Shown here piece by piece: positions 10,220 to 21,473 of a DNA stretch of 64,000 nucleotides. Position 1 is the first letter of the stretch; every line of letters starts with the position of its first letter. Source of the stretch: Bolinopsis microptera (lineage: Eukaryota > Ctenophora > Tentaculata > Lobata > Bolinopsidae); the NCBI RefSeq assembly GCF_026151205.1, contig NC_087083.1:12708944-12772943 (forward strand), read 5' to 3'. The notes beneath the pieces are model-generated. The model was not told the origin of the DNA and made no database searches. It was given only the letters and a program-made list of their open reading frames with translations. A program made the position numbers and the translations under genes.

Positions 10220-11065
10220 ATTTCGTAAATCATTACAGCGAGCTTGAATAAATTCCTGAAGCAGAAAAAAATATGCATAGGAAGTACTTGTACCAAAAGA
10301 GGAAGATAGCAGAGCTCATGGTCCTGAAAAAGAACGACAAGCACGTGCACCAGAATCCGGTCACGTGTTAAATGCAGAAACAGGAACCCTATATCTTTGC
10401 TTCCGCGCTTCCTACCCCTACTCTGCACCGCAGCAAAAAATTAATTTCAGAGAGTCCTTTTGCACGGTATATGCGACTGGGACATAAGCTGGGTTTTATG
10501 CTCCCAGCACCCTGTCGTCAGTGATGGCTGAACTCGGCAACATTGTCAGCTTAATATTAGACTAGGTCACACCTTACAAACCTTCCCTCTTCCAGCATGT
10601 CGGATTCACGTAACAAAAGAGAGCGGGAATCAGAATCTGAGACGTTTCATGTTTTTCATACACCCTTTCCTCACCGCCACCCCAGTCAGTGGTGGCCCCA
10701 GCGACGGCGAATCCTCGGCTGGGCCGTATCCCTACAGCTAATCAAGTATTAAGTCGTGTGCAACGAAGTTATGCTTAGTATTAGATACACAGCTGGAGCA
10801 CTTCTTCATAGAGCCCTACCTGGAACTGGAAGACAGTGTCTAACAATGGGAAACCACTTAGACACTGCAAGAAAGATGACGAGAAGGCTGAGGCATTCTC
10901 ACATTTTTCTCTTGAAGAATCACAATGTAAATGGATCGTCATATACGTCCAGGGCGTTGGTGAGACATGGATTGATCCGTAAATTGTTTTGTCCCAACAA
11001 TTGTATTAAAGGTGCCGTCAAGACTTTCATTACTTCATTAATTAAGGCACAAATGAAAGACTGAG
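10220..11065 (+). pseudogene. Alpha-kinase C-terminal region, degraded long form (unit 3)
   Basis: Pieces read SLNKFLKQKK-like, then an insert not present in units 4-6 (10316-10830), then NNGKPLRHCKK, EAFSHFSLEESQCKWIVI and QGVGETWIDP. The run F-S-H-[FY]-S/T-x-E-x-S, then I-V/A-I-D-V/L-Q-G-V-G and a D-P, is the signature of the alpha-kinase (eEF2 kinase/TRPM6-7) fold. Here the GPAN-like segment is deleted and there are frameshifts and stops. The insert carries an ATG reading MSDSRNKRERESESE (10599), also seen at 37221. Confidence 0.55.
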
Positions 11066-11383
11066 GCCTTGTTCCATTTTAAAATTAAGTAAATACCTCA
11101 AATCAGGGAATAACAATGACACTGGCACATTAGAAAATAATAGGAGGAAAGCTGCAGAAATTTGGTATAAACTATAATCAAAACTTTAAAAACTTAAAAC
11201 CTTTTTTTTATGACACAATCTAGTAACACTGATAATTGGCACGTGTTACTTTTCATAGTCATATCAACTACGTCTGGTTTACAGTTATCGAACTCATAGT
11301 ATCTTCTTATCAGTAATATGAGATACACATTTTCATAATGTAGTTTCACAATTTCAATATTTTCATTATAATTTCCATTAGTC

Positions 11384-11629
11384 ATGTCCCTCTACACTTA
11401 TCGGAATGGCAAAATATACTTTTCGGATTCAGTAAAAACGTGTCTACTTCAACTTGACGTTAAAACTCCAAAGAGAAGAAACTGCCAAGAATGGAGGGAA
11501 CTGTTAATCAAACTAGGGATTCCAGATCCTGATGACAAAGTTATTAAAGCAGCACAAACATTTCGTAGAAACTCTAGGCATAACCACAGGAGAGGACAAA
11601 GTAGGAGCAGTAGTTCTATTGTGTTCTGA
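11384..11629 (+). CDS. Segment N ORF with its upstream exon-like part, hypothetical protein
   Basis: This is an 81-residue ORF beginning MSLYTYRNGKIYFSDSVKTC and continuing into segment N (NCQEWRELLIKLGIPDPDD) and a basic/serine-rich end. A second copy with the same start lies at 38167. The same start and frame in two distant copies supports a former coding unit. No domain is recognised. Sequence 11640-11960 is the array's trailing non-coding block (GCAACCAAGCTATAAAAAGC and GTTTGCTTTTGTTTC). Confidence 0.4.
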   Translation: MSLYTYRNGKIYFSDSVKTCLLQLDVKTPKRRNCQEWRELLIKLGIPDPDDKVIKAAQTFRRNSRHNHRRGQSRSSSSIVF

Positions 11630-12031
11630 ATATTTTCAATAGTAGTAATAATAGTACAATTTTAACTATACTAGTATATATTATAGTAGTAATAGATTGG
11701 CTTTTCAAAATTCCTGTTCAAATCCAAATACTCAATATTTCAATTTTGGTAGTCCAAGTTCGCTGAATTTTGTAGAATCAAATATCCGTGTACCTTCTAA
11801 TCATACTTCGAACGTTGCATCTAGTTTGACAACGGCAACCAAGCTATAAAAAGCTATATTTTCATGTCCATCATGTAATCGGTTTGCTTTTGTTTCTTTT
11901 TCTTTATCTTTTATGTTATCTTAGCCTACATTCGTATTTTTTTATTTCTATAATAATTTCTTCATTAAGAAGAAAGAATGTCAGCTTACCCAAACTGATA
12001 GATAACACGATCAAGTAACACTGACAATATC

Positions 12032-12460
12032 GTGCTCCCCCTACCACCCACCCATTACTTCAACCGAAGGCATGTGGAGAGGTTCCGCCATGACGAGTAT
12101 GATAACCCCAGTATTCGAGTGGATATATTTAATTGGGAAGAGGTAGTAAAGAAGGGGAAACAGTTGATGACGGTATCAAGAGTTAGGATGAAGATGATGA
12201 TGAGGGATGCGAGAACGAAGGACGACGTGGTCGTGATTATGAAATTCATCCGAACTCAGATGGAAGGACAGCGTTCATACCTGACGGAGAGAGTGAGAAA
12301 GAAGGAACTGGAGGAGCTGGAAAAGACAGAGAAAAGACGGATGGAGCTGGAGGATCTGGAAAAAAGGAAGAAGGAGCGAGAAGATCTAAAGAAGAGGGAA
12401 TTGGAAATGAAGCGACTAGAGTTGGAGCAGATCATTAAGGAGAATGTGGAGGAGGCCTAA
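12032..12460 (+). CDS. Hypothetical coiled-coil protein (segment A, full copy)
   Basis: This 142-residue ORF has a mixed N-terminal part (EYDNPSIRVDIFNWEEVV, KQLMTVSRVRMKMMMRDA) followed from about residue 75 to the end by an uninterrupted Glu/Lys/Arg/Leu coiled coil (for example KKELEELEKTEKRRMELEDL). A partial 3' copy is at the window start (2-118) and a chimeric copy at 3595-3840. The start codon could be further upstream or in another exon. There are no catalytic motifs. It may be an accessory protein of the repeat, or a host coiled-coil fragment captured by it. Confidence 0.45.
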   Translation: MLPLPPTHYFNRRHVERFRHDEYDNPSIRVDIFNWEEVVKKGKQLMTVSRVRMKMMMRDARTKDDVVVIMKFIRTQMEGQRSYLTERVRKKELEELEKTEKRRMELEDLEKRKKEREDLKKRELEMKRLELEQIIKENVEEA

Positions 12461-12609
12461 CTACTAATTATCCTACCTTCGTGATTCCCATTCTTATACA
12501 ATACTTGATATTGGACCCTTTCTATTTACGCATACGATGTTAATGATGATATAATATGATAATTAAGTACATCATTAAAACCATACTAACTTAATTTAAT
12601 CTCTTGTAG

Positions 12610-12742
12610 GAAAATGACGTGACCTATACGAGTGACAACTTGATCTTGGAGGCAGCTACTCTACCTGACGTTGGAGGCTGCTGTACCAGTGCAGATCTAG
12701 GAGCTGCTAGCCACGCCTGTTGTATGCTGTTTGACTACACAG
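12610..12742 (+). other. Exon-like insertion inside the array linker
   Basis: Only this copy of the linker is interrupted, at about 12536-12742. The insert has a pyrimidine-rich end CTCTTGTAG (acceptor-like) followed by an open stretch of 43 codons. It reads ENDVTYTSDNLILEAATLPD, then a Gly-Cys-Cys motif and ASHACCMLFDYT. It stays open up to the point where the array linker resumes (ATATCGTATTTATCG). It resembles a single cysteine-containing exon with its 3' splice site, captured from another gene. The source family is not recognised. Confidence 0.35.
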
Positions 12743-14361
12743 ATATCGTATTTATCGTGTTAGACTAGTGTTCGATACTTAATTATCGTGAGTAATTACA
12801 GTTTTAGTCGCTGAACGACTAAATTAGTGCAGTGTGTAGTACTTGTGAGCAGGCAGAGATCGGCATTGGTACGCACCGGGAGGACTAGTCTGGTTGACCC
12901 TTCTATTTTACACTACACGTGTCACCACTTGTTTCACCACCCAGCTTTGAAGATGATCTCCACGAGATTTTCCCGCGGTAAACCCCCTAAATTACCTTGC
13001 CATGTCCAGGACGGGGAATAGCAAGCGGTATAATAAACTACTTGGAAGCGAAGAAGGTGAAACTCTTCGATATCAAAGTTCTTGGCTCTGAATCAGAGCC
13101 AATTCGAAAAGAATTCGTTGACGGGTTAAAAGGTACAGTTGACAAATCGCAATATTAATGAGTGATGATAAACCGTAACTGTATCCTAATCGAGAATATT
13201 TTATTAATGTATTTGACGAAGAGTAAGTTATAACGTTAGCAATGCCGTCAGAATAACGAGGAACATATTAAACTGCTGTTATGTCGTCAAAGGGATGAAG
13301 ACTAATGATATAAGTTATATCAAAAAAGCAATGCCGTCAGAAGGACGAAGTATGATTTATGTTAATATATGAAGGACAAAGGATTTTCGAAACAAAATAT
13401 TGGGGAGACCAGAATCTCACCGAAAAGAAAGTGAGGAGATCCAAACAGAAGGAGTAAGATGTGCAAGCAGGTTGTATTGCTTTTCAGGTCCGTAGATTGA
13501 TTCATATTTAATTAGGAGTACGAACAAACAATTCCGCTAACTGTAATTAATATATAGGACGATACGATATCTCTACTTTGAACAAGCCCGCTCTTAATTA
13601 GAAACAGATATCAAAGCAAAATTTAATAATTTCAGACAAAAAATGGGAAGACATGATTATTTTGTATTTAAATTTAACTGTTAAATAGAGTCAAGGTTGT
13701 AAACCCGAACCAATCCAACAACGATTTCTCTTTCCATGAAGGCAGCAGATAGCAACACACGCCTAAAATTTGAGAATTTAACAAAATGTATTACAGAAAG
13801 TAGCTCACGACGAGGACGGGAACAATGAATGCAAAACCTGAATGCAATTTCAGAATTTCAGCAGATAATAGTTGTAATAAAAATCACAACTTAACAATCC
13901 CAGTGTGGTTAAATCGCGACAACGGAGAGGTAGTCGCTCTGTACCAACCGGATTCAGGATTGTACTTCAGGTAAAATAAAATAATATTGCAAGACTATGT
14001 CTATGTGTTCGGTTTGGTTCTATCTTTATCTTTTTGTATTTTTATCTTTTCATATTTGTATCTTTTCATATTTGTATCTTTTTATATTTTTAACTTTTTA
14101 TATTTTTATCTTTTTGTCTTTTTATCTTTTCATCTTGTCGTATTTTTATCTTTTAATATTTTCAACTTTTTATATTTTCTTCTTTTCATTTTTCATGATA
14201 AGACAACAACGTGAGTTTGTTTCCGTCATTGTGATAATTAAATAAAGAAATGTGTAAAGAACCAAGTTAGTACTTTATAAATGTTAATGACGGTAAATAC
14301 TTGCTCAATAAAATTGTGTCTGTAATCTGTATAATATATTTAAATATGTCTTATCATTCAG

Positions 14362-15624
14362 GTTGATACGATAGAGAGACTGTTGTTAGGTGGAGTTGAG
14401 TTGAAGACTAGGGATCTCCTGACACTTGGTCCGGGAAAGCTGCTCAATGACGTCATCGTCTCTGGGTGGCTACAATTCCTGCACTCTTCGGAGACGTTTC
14501 ATGTACCAGCTGTACAGGGACCATTCCTCTATTTACATCTGAAGGAACTATAAACGCAGACAAAGGTCATTTTGATCATTTACTTACAATAATTTGGTTG
14601 ATCCAGTGTGTAGCGTTAGGCGTACTATATACTGTACAAAACACTGCATTAACACACTACAACATAATGTGGCGTTCTCTACCAATGCTATTTACCTGCA
14701 ATACGCACTGTAATGTGTCATGTAACAGGTTAATAACGACGAATGGTGCAAAATAGTCGCCCACACACTACTCTGTGGGTTTACCCTGTTAATCCCAGTC
14801 TCCTGATTACCTAATTGAGAGGTATTTCTCGCCTTGCTGAAGTTCCTCCGGTCTTATCGCACCCAAACCTCCCTCACCTACGCCGTTACTGGCAACCATC
14901 ATTCGACCCTCCTGTACGAGGACCAACTGCTCATCACGTTGAAGAAACTGCGAGTTAATCTTCCTGATGATATTTTAGCTGTCGATTTTCAGGTAAGCTT
15001 TTTAGTAGCAACAGCGGTAGTTTGGGTAACAACAGTTGACCTTTCAAATGTTGATTTTCACATTTCAAAAAAGAGTTAGAAATAGATGCAGCTGTATATG
15101 GGACTTCTTCAAAACTTTTTTCCTAGTATATTGCAACGAAACTAAATTCAGGTAAATTCAGGTATCGAGATCACAGATAACATCGATATGGACGTCCTGG
15201 CTGGATATCATGGTCAACAAATTCAAGACACTGGTTGGCGACGATCTACCGTCACTAGAGAAGTGCCAGAAAGCCATGCCCGCATGCTTCGCTTCCCACC
15301 CCAACACTAGGATTGTGATTGACTGTACCGAGGTATGATTTGAGTCCATTACCAGAACCGAATGAGCAGCTACAACTTTAGAGCTCAGACAAAATTACGT
15401 ACTGCAATATGTTATGTGACAGGTCAATAACGACGAATGGTGCCAAAGAGTCGCTCACACACTACTCTGTGGGATTACGCTGCTAGTCCTGGTATGTGAC
15501 GCCGAACATTGGCTGCTGATAGCCATCACCAATTCCTCCATGAGGATATACGACAGCTTGACGTGTCACAGACAGAAGATATACAAAAAACAGAGGAGCG
15601 CTTTCAGTATGCTGACACATGGCC
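14362..15624 (+). pseudogene. C48 protease exons with transposase exons, unit 4
   Basis: Exon G (14362-14565) keeps LLNDVIVSGWLQFL with two in-frame length changes but ends with a TAA before its splice donor. A partial exon J (14729-14806) reads NNDEWCKIVAHTLLCGFT and LLIPVS before a stop. Exon H (14837-14992, HTH_Tnp_4) and exon I (15162-15332, ending VIDCTE) are intact and joined by a consensus GT-AG intron of 169 bp with phase 0. A full exon J (15423-15624) then gives the His and Asp motifs. The Cys exon is missing, so the protease could not be catalytic. Confidence 0.7.
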
Positions 15625-15841
15625 GTAAGTCACATTTGTATCATATGCACCATCTGTCTAGATTTAGGACAACTTAATATCTTGGAGCGAGGATGTAGGA
15701 GTGCTTCCAGTAACCTAATGTTTGGAGGTTTTCATATAAACATAATATCTTAAATTATAAACATATATTTTCTTTTTATCATTTAAATTAATATCCGGTG
15801 GAACTGCAACTTTGGAGTTCTCAACAAAGGATCATCTCGAT

Positions 15842-16209
15842 AAAGCTGGGACAGTGTTCAAAACACAGGGTAAATACAAGATATTTATTAAAACGCAGTA
15901 ATTCATTATATTTATAAAGCGAGCTTGAATAAATTCCTGAAGCAGAAAAAAGATGCATCGGAAGTACTTGTACCAAAAGAGATGGAAGTGTCTAACAATG
16001 GGAAACCACGTAGACACTGCAAGAAATATTCTAAGAAGGCTGATGCCTTTTCGCATTATTCCCTTGAATATTCAGAAGACAAATGGATCGCCATAGACGT
16101 CCAGGGCGTCGGTGAGACATGGATTGATCCTGTCAAAGGAACAGGGTCAATCATAGACCCTGACTGTAAATTATTTTGTCATCAAGACTTTCATTACTTC
16201 ATTAATTAA
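15842..16209 (+). pseudogene. Alpha-kinase C-terminal region (unit 4)
   Basis: The ORF from 15925 reads SLNKFLKQKKDASEVLVPKE, then NNGKPRRHCKK, AFSHYSLEYSEDKWIAIDVQ and GVGETWIDPVKGT. It ends early because the segment coding CPANSVKGAIKTF is deleted (FCHQDFHYFIN instead). The ATP-binding N-lobe of an alpha-kinase is absent, so this is a fragment. In full-length alpha-kinases the GPAN-like segment and a downstream His/Cys zinc site are needed for the fold. Confidence 0.65.
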
Positions 16210-16339
16210 GGCACAAATGAAAGACTGAGGCCTTGTCACAATTTTAAATAGAGTAAACTTTTTTTTTTAAATTCCTCATATCAGTGAATAACAATGACAC
16301 CGGTACATTAGAAAATAATAGGAGAAAAGCTGCAGAAAT

Positions 16340-16620
16340 TTGGTATAAACCAAGAAATTAAGGGCCATTGCTATTCATGGATACATAGACTCGAACCAAA
16401 TATTACAAAGCATACAGTCTACCAAGCAGTGCGAAGAGAAAAGGCTCCGATTGGATGTGTCGGAAATTCAAGAATGTGTCGAGCGTGGCGATATTGAATC
16501 CATTACCTGGGTTCCCACACAGAAAATGCTAGCAGATTGCCTAACAAAAAAAGGTGCCAACTCTGAGGATTTTGCAGAGTAATAGACTATAATAGAGACA
16601 GGACTGTTCCAGATCAAAAC
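16340..16620 (+). pseudogene. Ty1/copia-type RNase H tail, frameshifted (unit 4)
   Basis: The sequence matches the open copy at 27758-28078 but has an extra A in the run before GGTGCCAACTC and other small changes that break the frame. Readable pieces are the charged helix (E-K-x-L-R-L-D) and the LADCLTK segment. Copia-type polyproteins end with this RNase H region. Confidence 0.55.
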
Positions 16621-17853
16621 TTATAAAACTTAAAAAACTTAAAACTATTTTTTTAAAGCTATAGTTTCATGTCCATCATGTATTCGGTTTGCTTTTTTTT
16701 ATTTTTCTTTATCTTTTATGTTATCTTAACCTATATGTGTATATTTATTTCTATAATAATTTATGTTAATGTATGAAGGACAAAAGATTTTCGAAACAAA
16801 ATATTGGGGAGACCAGAATCTCACTGAAAAGAAAGTGAGTGGAACTGTGAGGAGATCCAAACAGAAAAAGTAAGATGTGCAAGCAGGTTGTATTGCTTTT
16901 CAGGTCCGTAGATTGATTCATATTTAATTAGGAGTACGAACAAACAATTCCGCTAACGGTAATTAATATATAGCACGATACGATATCTTTACTTTGAACA
17001 AGCCCGCTCTTAATTAGAAACAGATATCAAAGCAAAATTTAATAATTTCAGACAACACAAATCAGAAATTGAATCAAAGAACCTACACATCATCCAACTT
17101 TCAATTAAAGATGAAAAAATGGGAAGACATGATTATTTTGTATTTAAATTTAACTGTTAAATAGAGTCAAGGTTGTAAACCCGAACCAATCCAACAACGA
17201 TTCCTCTTTCCAGGAAGGCAGCAGAGAGCAACACACGCCTAAAATTTGAGAATTTAATAAAATGTATTACAGAAAGTAGCTCACGACGCGGACGGGAACA
17301 ATGAAGATGCAAAATCTGAATGCAATATCAGAATTTCAGCAGATAATAGTTGTAATAACAATCACAGTAACAATCCCGCAGTGTGGTTAAATCGCGACAA
17401 CGGAGAGATAGTCGCTCTGTACCAACCGGATTCAGGATTGTACTTCAGGTAAAATAAAATAATATTGCAAGACTATGTCTCGGTTTGGTTCTATCTTTAT
17501 CTTTTTGTATTTTTATCTTTTTGTATTTTTATCTTTTCATATTTTTATCTTTTTATATTTTTAACTTTTTATATTTTTATATTTTTGTCTTTTTATATTT
17601 TTGTCTTTTCATCTTTTCATCTTTTCGTATTTTTATCTTTTAATATTTTCAACTTTTTATATTTTTATCTTTACATTTTTCATGATAAGACAACAACGTG
17701 AGTTTGTTTCCGTCATTGTGATAATTAAATAAAGAAATGTGTGAAGAACCAAGTTACGGTAGTACTTTATAAATGTTAATGACGGTAAATACTTGCTCAA
17801 TAAAATAATGTCTGTATTCTATATAATATATTTAAATATGTCTTATCATTAGG

Positions 17854-19032
17854 GTTGATACGATAGAGAGACTGTTGTTAGGTGGGGTTGAGTTGAAGAC
17901 TAGGGATCTCCTGACACTTGGTCCGGGAAAGCTGCTCAATGTCTATTTACATCTCAAGGAACTAACACAGACAGAGGTAATTTTGAACATTTACTTACAA
18001 TGATTTGTTCAATCCAGGGTGTAGCGTACTATATAATTTACCAAACACTGTATCAGCACGCTACAACATAATGTGGCGTTCCCTACCAATGCTATTTACG
18101 TGCAATACGTACTGTAATATGTTATGTGACAGGTTAATAACGACGAATGGTACCAAAGAGTCGCTCACACACTACTCTGTGGGTTTACGCTGCTAATCCC
18201 AGTCTCCTGATAACCTAATGTAGAGGTATTTCTTGCCTTGCTCCGGTCTTATCACACCCAAACCTCCCTCACCTACGCCGTTACTGGCAACCATCATTCG
18301 ACCCTCCTGTACGAGGACCATGACTGCTCATCACGTTGAAGAAACTGCGAGTTAATCTTCCTGATGATATTTTAGCTGTCGATTTTCAGGTAAGCATTTT
18401 AGTAGCAACAGCGGTAGTTTGGGTGACAACAGTTGACCTTTCAAATGTTGATTTTCACATTTCAAAAAAGAGTTAGAAATAGATGCAGCTGTTCTATATA
18501 AGGGACTGCTTCAAAACCTTTTTCCTAGTATATTGCAACGAAACTAAATTCAGGTAAATTCAGGTATCGAGATCACAGATAACATCGATATGGATGTCCT
18601 GGCTGGATATCATGGTCAACAAATTCAAGACCCTGGTTGGCGACGATCTACCGTCACTAGAGAAGTGCCAGAAAGCCATGCCCGCATGCTTCGCTTCCCA
18701 CCCCAACACTAGGATTGTGATTGACTGTACCGAGGTATGATTTGAGTCCATTACCAGAATCGAATGAGCAGCTACAACTTTAGAGCTCAGACAAAATTAC
18801 GTACTGCAATATGAATATGTTATGTGACAGGTCAATAACGACGAATGGTGCCAAAGAGTCGCTCACACACTACTCTGTGGGTTTACGCTGCTAATCCTGG
18901 TATGTGACGCCGAACATTGGCTCCTGATAGCCATCACCACTTCCTCCATGAGGATATACGACAGCTTGACGTGTCATAGACAGAAGATATACAAAAAACA
19001 GAGGAGCGCTTTCAGTATGCTGACACATGGCC
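17854..19032 (+). pseudogene. C48 protease exons with transposase exons, unit 5
   Basis: Exon G (17854-17976) is internally deleted by about 85 bp relative to the intact copy, which removes the VIVSGWLQF motif. Its acceptor is also altered (TTAGG instead of TTCAG). A partial exon J lies at 18133-18210. Exon H (18232-18389) has a small insertion (ACCATGACTG) that shifts frame. Exon I (18564-18734) is intact and ends in IDCTE. Exon J (18831-19032) is intact with EHWLLIAI and RIYDSL. No Cys exon lies immediately downstream; one is found displaced at 20022. Confidence 0.7.
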
Positions 19033-19244
19033 GTAAGTCAAATTTGTATCATATGCACCATCTGTCTAGATTTAAGACAGCTTAACTTCTTGGAGCGAGG
19101 ATGTAGGAGTGTATCCAGTAAGCTAATGTTTGGAGGTATTCATATAGACATAATATCTTAAATTATAAATATATATTTTCTTTTTATCATTTAAATTAAT
19201 ATCTGGTGGAACTGCAACTTTGGAGTACTTCTCAACATAGGATC

Positions 19245-19656
19245 ATCTCGATAAAGCTGAGACAGTGTTCAAAACACAGGGTAAATACAAGATATTTATT
19301 ACAACGCATGGTAAATCATTAAAGCGAGCTTGAATAAATTCCTGAAGCAGAAAAAAGATGCATCGGAAGTCCTTGTACCAAAAGAGGTGGAAGTGTCTAA
19401 CAATGGGAAACCACTTAGACACTGCAAGAAATATTCTAAGAAGGCTGAGGCCTTTTCGCATTATTCTCTTGAATATTCAGAAGACAAATGGATCGCCATA
19501 GACGTCCAGGGCGTCGGTGAGACATGGATTGATCCTGTCAAAGGAACAGAGTCAATCATAGACCCTGACTGTAAATTATTTTGTCCCGCTAATAGCGTAA
19601 AAGGTGCCATCAAGACTTTCATTACTTCATTAATTAAGGCACAAATGAAAGACTGA
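19245..19656 (+). pseudogene. Alpha-kinase C-terminal region, best-preserved type (unit 5)
   Basis: The 108-residue ORF from 19330 contains, in order, SLNKFLKQKK-like start, NNGKPLRHCKKYSKKAEAFS, HYSLEYSEDKWIAIDVQGVG, ETWIDPVKGT and LFCPANSVKGAIKTFITSLI. The DxQGVG-x5-DP segment followed by a G/C-P-A-N segment and a helix is the alpha-kinase catalytic-lobe pattern of eEF2K and TRPM7. The C-terminal zinc-binding His/Cys motif is not seen (the protein ends AQMKD). A stop in the same frame lies upstream (before IITASL), so the N-lobe is not encoded here. Confidence 0.7.
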
Positions 19657-19789
19657 GGCCTTGTCACATTTTTAAATAAAGTAAACTTTTTTTAAAAATT
19701 CCTCATATCAGGGAATAACAATGACACCGGTACATTAGAAAATAATAGGAGAAAAGCTGCAGAAATTTGGTATAAACCAAGAAATTAAG

Positions 19790-20013
19790 GGCCATTCCTA
19801 TTCATGAATACATAGACTCGAACCAAATATTACAAAGCATACAGTCTACCAAGCAGTGCGAAGAGAAAAGGCTCCGATTGGATGTGTCGGAAATTCAGAA
19901 TGTGTCGAGCGTGGCGATATTGAATCCATTACCTGGGTTCTCACACAGAAAATGCTAGCAGATTGCCTAACCAAAAAAGGTGCCAACTCTGAGGATTTTG
20001 CAGAGTAATAGAC
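19790..20013 (+). pseudogene. Ty1/copia-type RNase H tail, frameshifted (unit 5)
   Basis: This is the same segment as 27758-28078 with a 1-nt loss in the GAAATTCAGAATG stretch and an extra A before GGTGCC, so the frame is broken. It is cut at about 20014, where the protease Cys exon is joined. Confidence 0.5.
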
Positions 20014-20021
20014 TAATAGAT

Positions 20022-20094
20022 CCCCGTCCCCCAACAGACAAACGGAGTGGACTGCGGTGTATACATGCTTCTTTTTGCCGAGCGACTCATGCAG
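20022..20094 (+). pseudogene. Solitary Cys exon of the C48 protease
   Basis: The sequence reads IPVPQQTNGVDCGVYMLL and FAERLMQ up to a GTATGG donor-like end. It is the catalytic-cysteine exon with the conserved Gln that forms the oxyanion hole. It lies out of order, between the RNase H tail and a second kinase copy, and is followed by 40 bp of exon J. Confidence 0.7.
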
Positions 20095-20152
20095 GTATGG
20101 TACATATCATGTGACGCCGAACATTGGCTGCTGATAGCCGTCCTGAAGATAG

Positions 20153-20476
20153 AATCATCTCGATAAAGCTGAGACAGTGTTCAAAACACAGGGTAAATAC
20201 AAGATATTTATTACAACGCAGTAAATCATTACAGCGAGCTTGAATAAATTCCTGAAGCAGAAAAAAGATGCATCGGAAGTCCTTGTACCAAAAGAGGTGG
20301 AAGTGTCTAACAATGGGAAACCACTTAGACACTGCAAGAAATATTCTAAGAAGGCTGAGGCCTTTTCGCATTATTCTCTTGAATATTCAGAAGACAAATG
20401 GATCGCCATAGACGTCCAGGGCGTCGGTGAGACATGGATTGATCCTGTCAAAGGAACAGGGTCAATCATAGACTAA
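20153..20476 (+). pseudogene. Second alpha-kinase fragment of unit 5
   Basis: This is a near-identical repeat of 19245-19560 encoding SLNKFLKQKK through IDVQGVGETWIDPVKGTG. It ends at a TAG in the IID segment, so the CPAN segment is lost. It arose with the displaced Cys exon by partial unit duplication. Confidence 0.65.
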
Positions 20477-21473
20477 TATATTAGTGTATTACTCTGCAGT
20501 CTCTATAGAGACAGGACTGTTCCAGATCAAAACTTATAAAAACTTAAAAAACTTAAAACTATTTTTTTAAAGCTATAGTTTCATGTCCATCATGTATTCG
20601 GTTTGCTTTTGTTTCTTTTTCTTTATCTTTTATGTTATCTTAGCCTACATTTGTATTTTTTATTTCTATAATAATTTCTTCATTAAGAAGAAAGAATGTC
20701 AGCTTACCCAAACTGATAAATAACACGATCAAGTGACAATGACAATTGACACGTGTCACCACTTATTTCACCATCCAGCTTTGAAGATCGCTACGAGATT
20801 TTCCCACGGTAAACCCCCAAATTACCTTGTCATGTCAAGGACGGGGAATAGCAAGCGATATAACGAACTATATGGAAGCGAAGAAGGTGAAACTCTTCGA
20901 TTTCAGTTGACAAATCGCAACATTAATGAGCGATGATAAACCGTAACTGTATCCTAATCGAGAATATTTTATTAATGTATTTGACGAAGAGTAAGTTATA
21001 ACGTTAGCAATGCTGTCAGAAGAACGAGGAACAGATTAAACAGCTGCTATGTCGTCAAAGGGATGAAGACAAATAAAATAAGTTATATCAAAAAAGCCAT
21101 GCCGTCAGAAGGACGAAGTACGATTTATCTTAATATATAAATGACAAAGGATTTTCGAAACATAATATTGGGGAGACCAGAATCTCACCGAAAAGAAAAA
21201 AAAATGAGTGGAACTGTGAGGAGATCCAAACAGAAGGAATTAGATGTGCAAGCAGGTTGTATTTCTTTTCAGGTCCGTAGATTGATTCATATTTAATTAT
21301 GAGTACGAACAACGAAAACAATTCCGCTAACGGTAATTAATATAAAGCACGATACGATATCTCTACTTTGAACAAGCCCACTCTTAATTAGAAACAGATA
21401 CCAAAGCAAAATTTAATAATATCAGACAACACAAATCAGAAATTGAATCAAAGAACCTACACATCATCCAACT

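Larger units (their letters stand above)
6100..11383 (+). repeat. Array unit 3, near-complete composite repeat
   Basis: The layout is: linker (6100-6290), then about 480 bp of unassigned sequence up to 6775, the GATGAAGACTAATAATATAAG block (6805) and the GGACAAAGGATTTTCG block (6882). These are followed by the AAATTTAACTGTTAAATAG block (7265), a LINE 3' fragment (7655-8085), the T-rich tract (8095-8291), the protease/transposase exons (8474-10015) and the kinase part (10220-11065). A remnant at 11085-11200 stands in for the RNase H tail, which is deleted. Sequence 11200-11383 has no recognised content. Confidence 0.8.
12743..16745 (+). repeat. Array unit 4
   Basis: The layout is: linker end, CACGTGTCACCAC block (12916), GTCAGAATAACGAGG block (13245), GGACAAAGGATTTTCG block (13374), AAATTTAACTGTTAAATAG block (13671), T-rich tract (14014-14196), protease/transposase exons (14362-15624), kinase part (15842-16209), RNase H tail (about 16340-16620) and trailing block (16660). 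It lacks the LINE fragment seen in unit 3. Confidence 0.8.
16746..20700 (+). repeat. Array unit 5 with an internal partial duplication
   Basis: The unit starts directly at the GGACAAAAGATTTTCG block (16776), skipping the earlier blocks. The AAATTTAACTGTTAAATAG block (17148), T-rich tract (17490-17683), protease/transposase exons (17854-19032), kinase (19245-19656) and RNase H tail (19790-20013) follow. The Cys exon of the protease (20022-20094) and a second kinase copy (20153-20476) are then inserted before the trailing block (20570). This is an unequal-exchange product. Confidence 0.8.
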
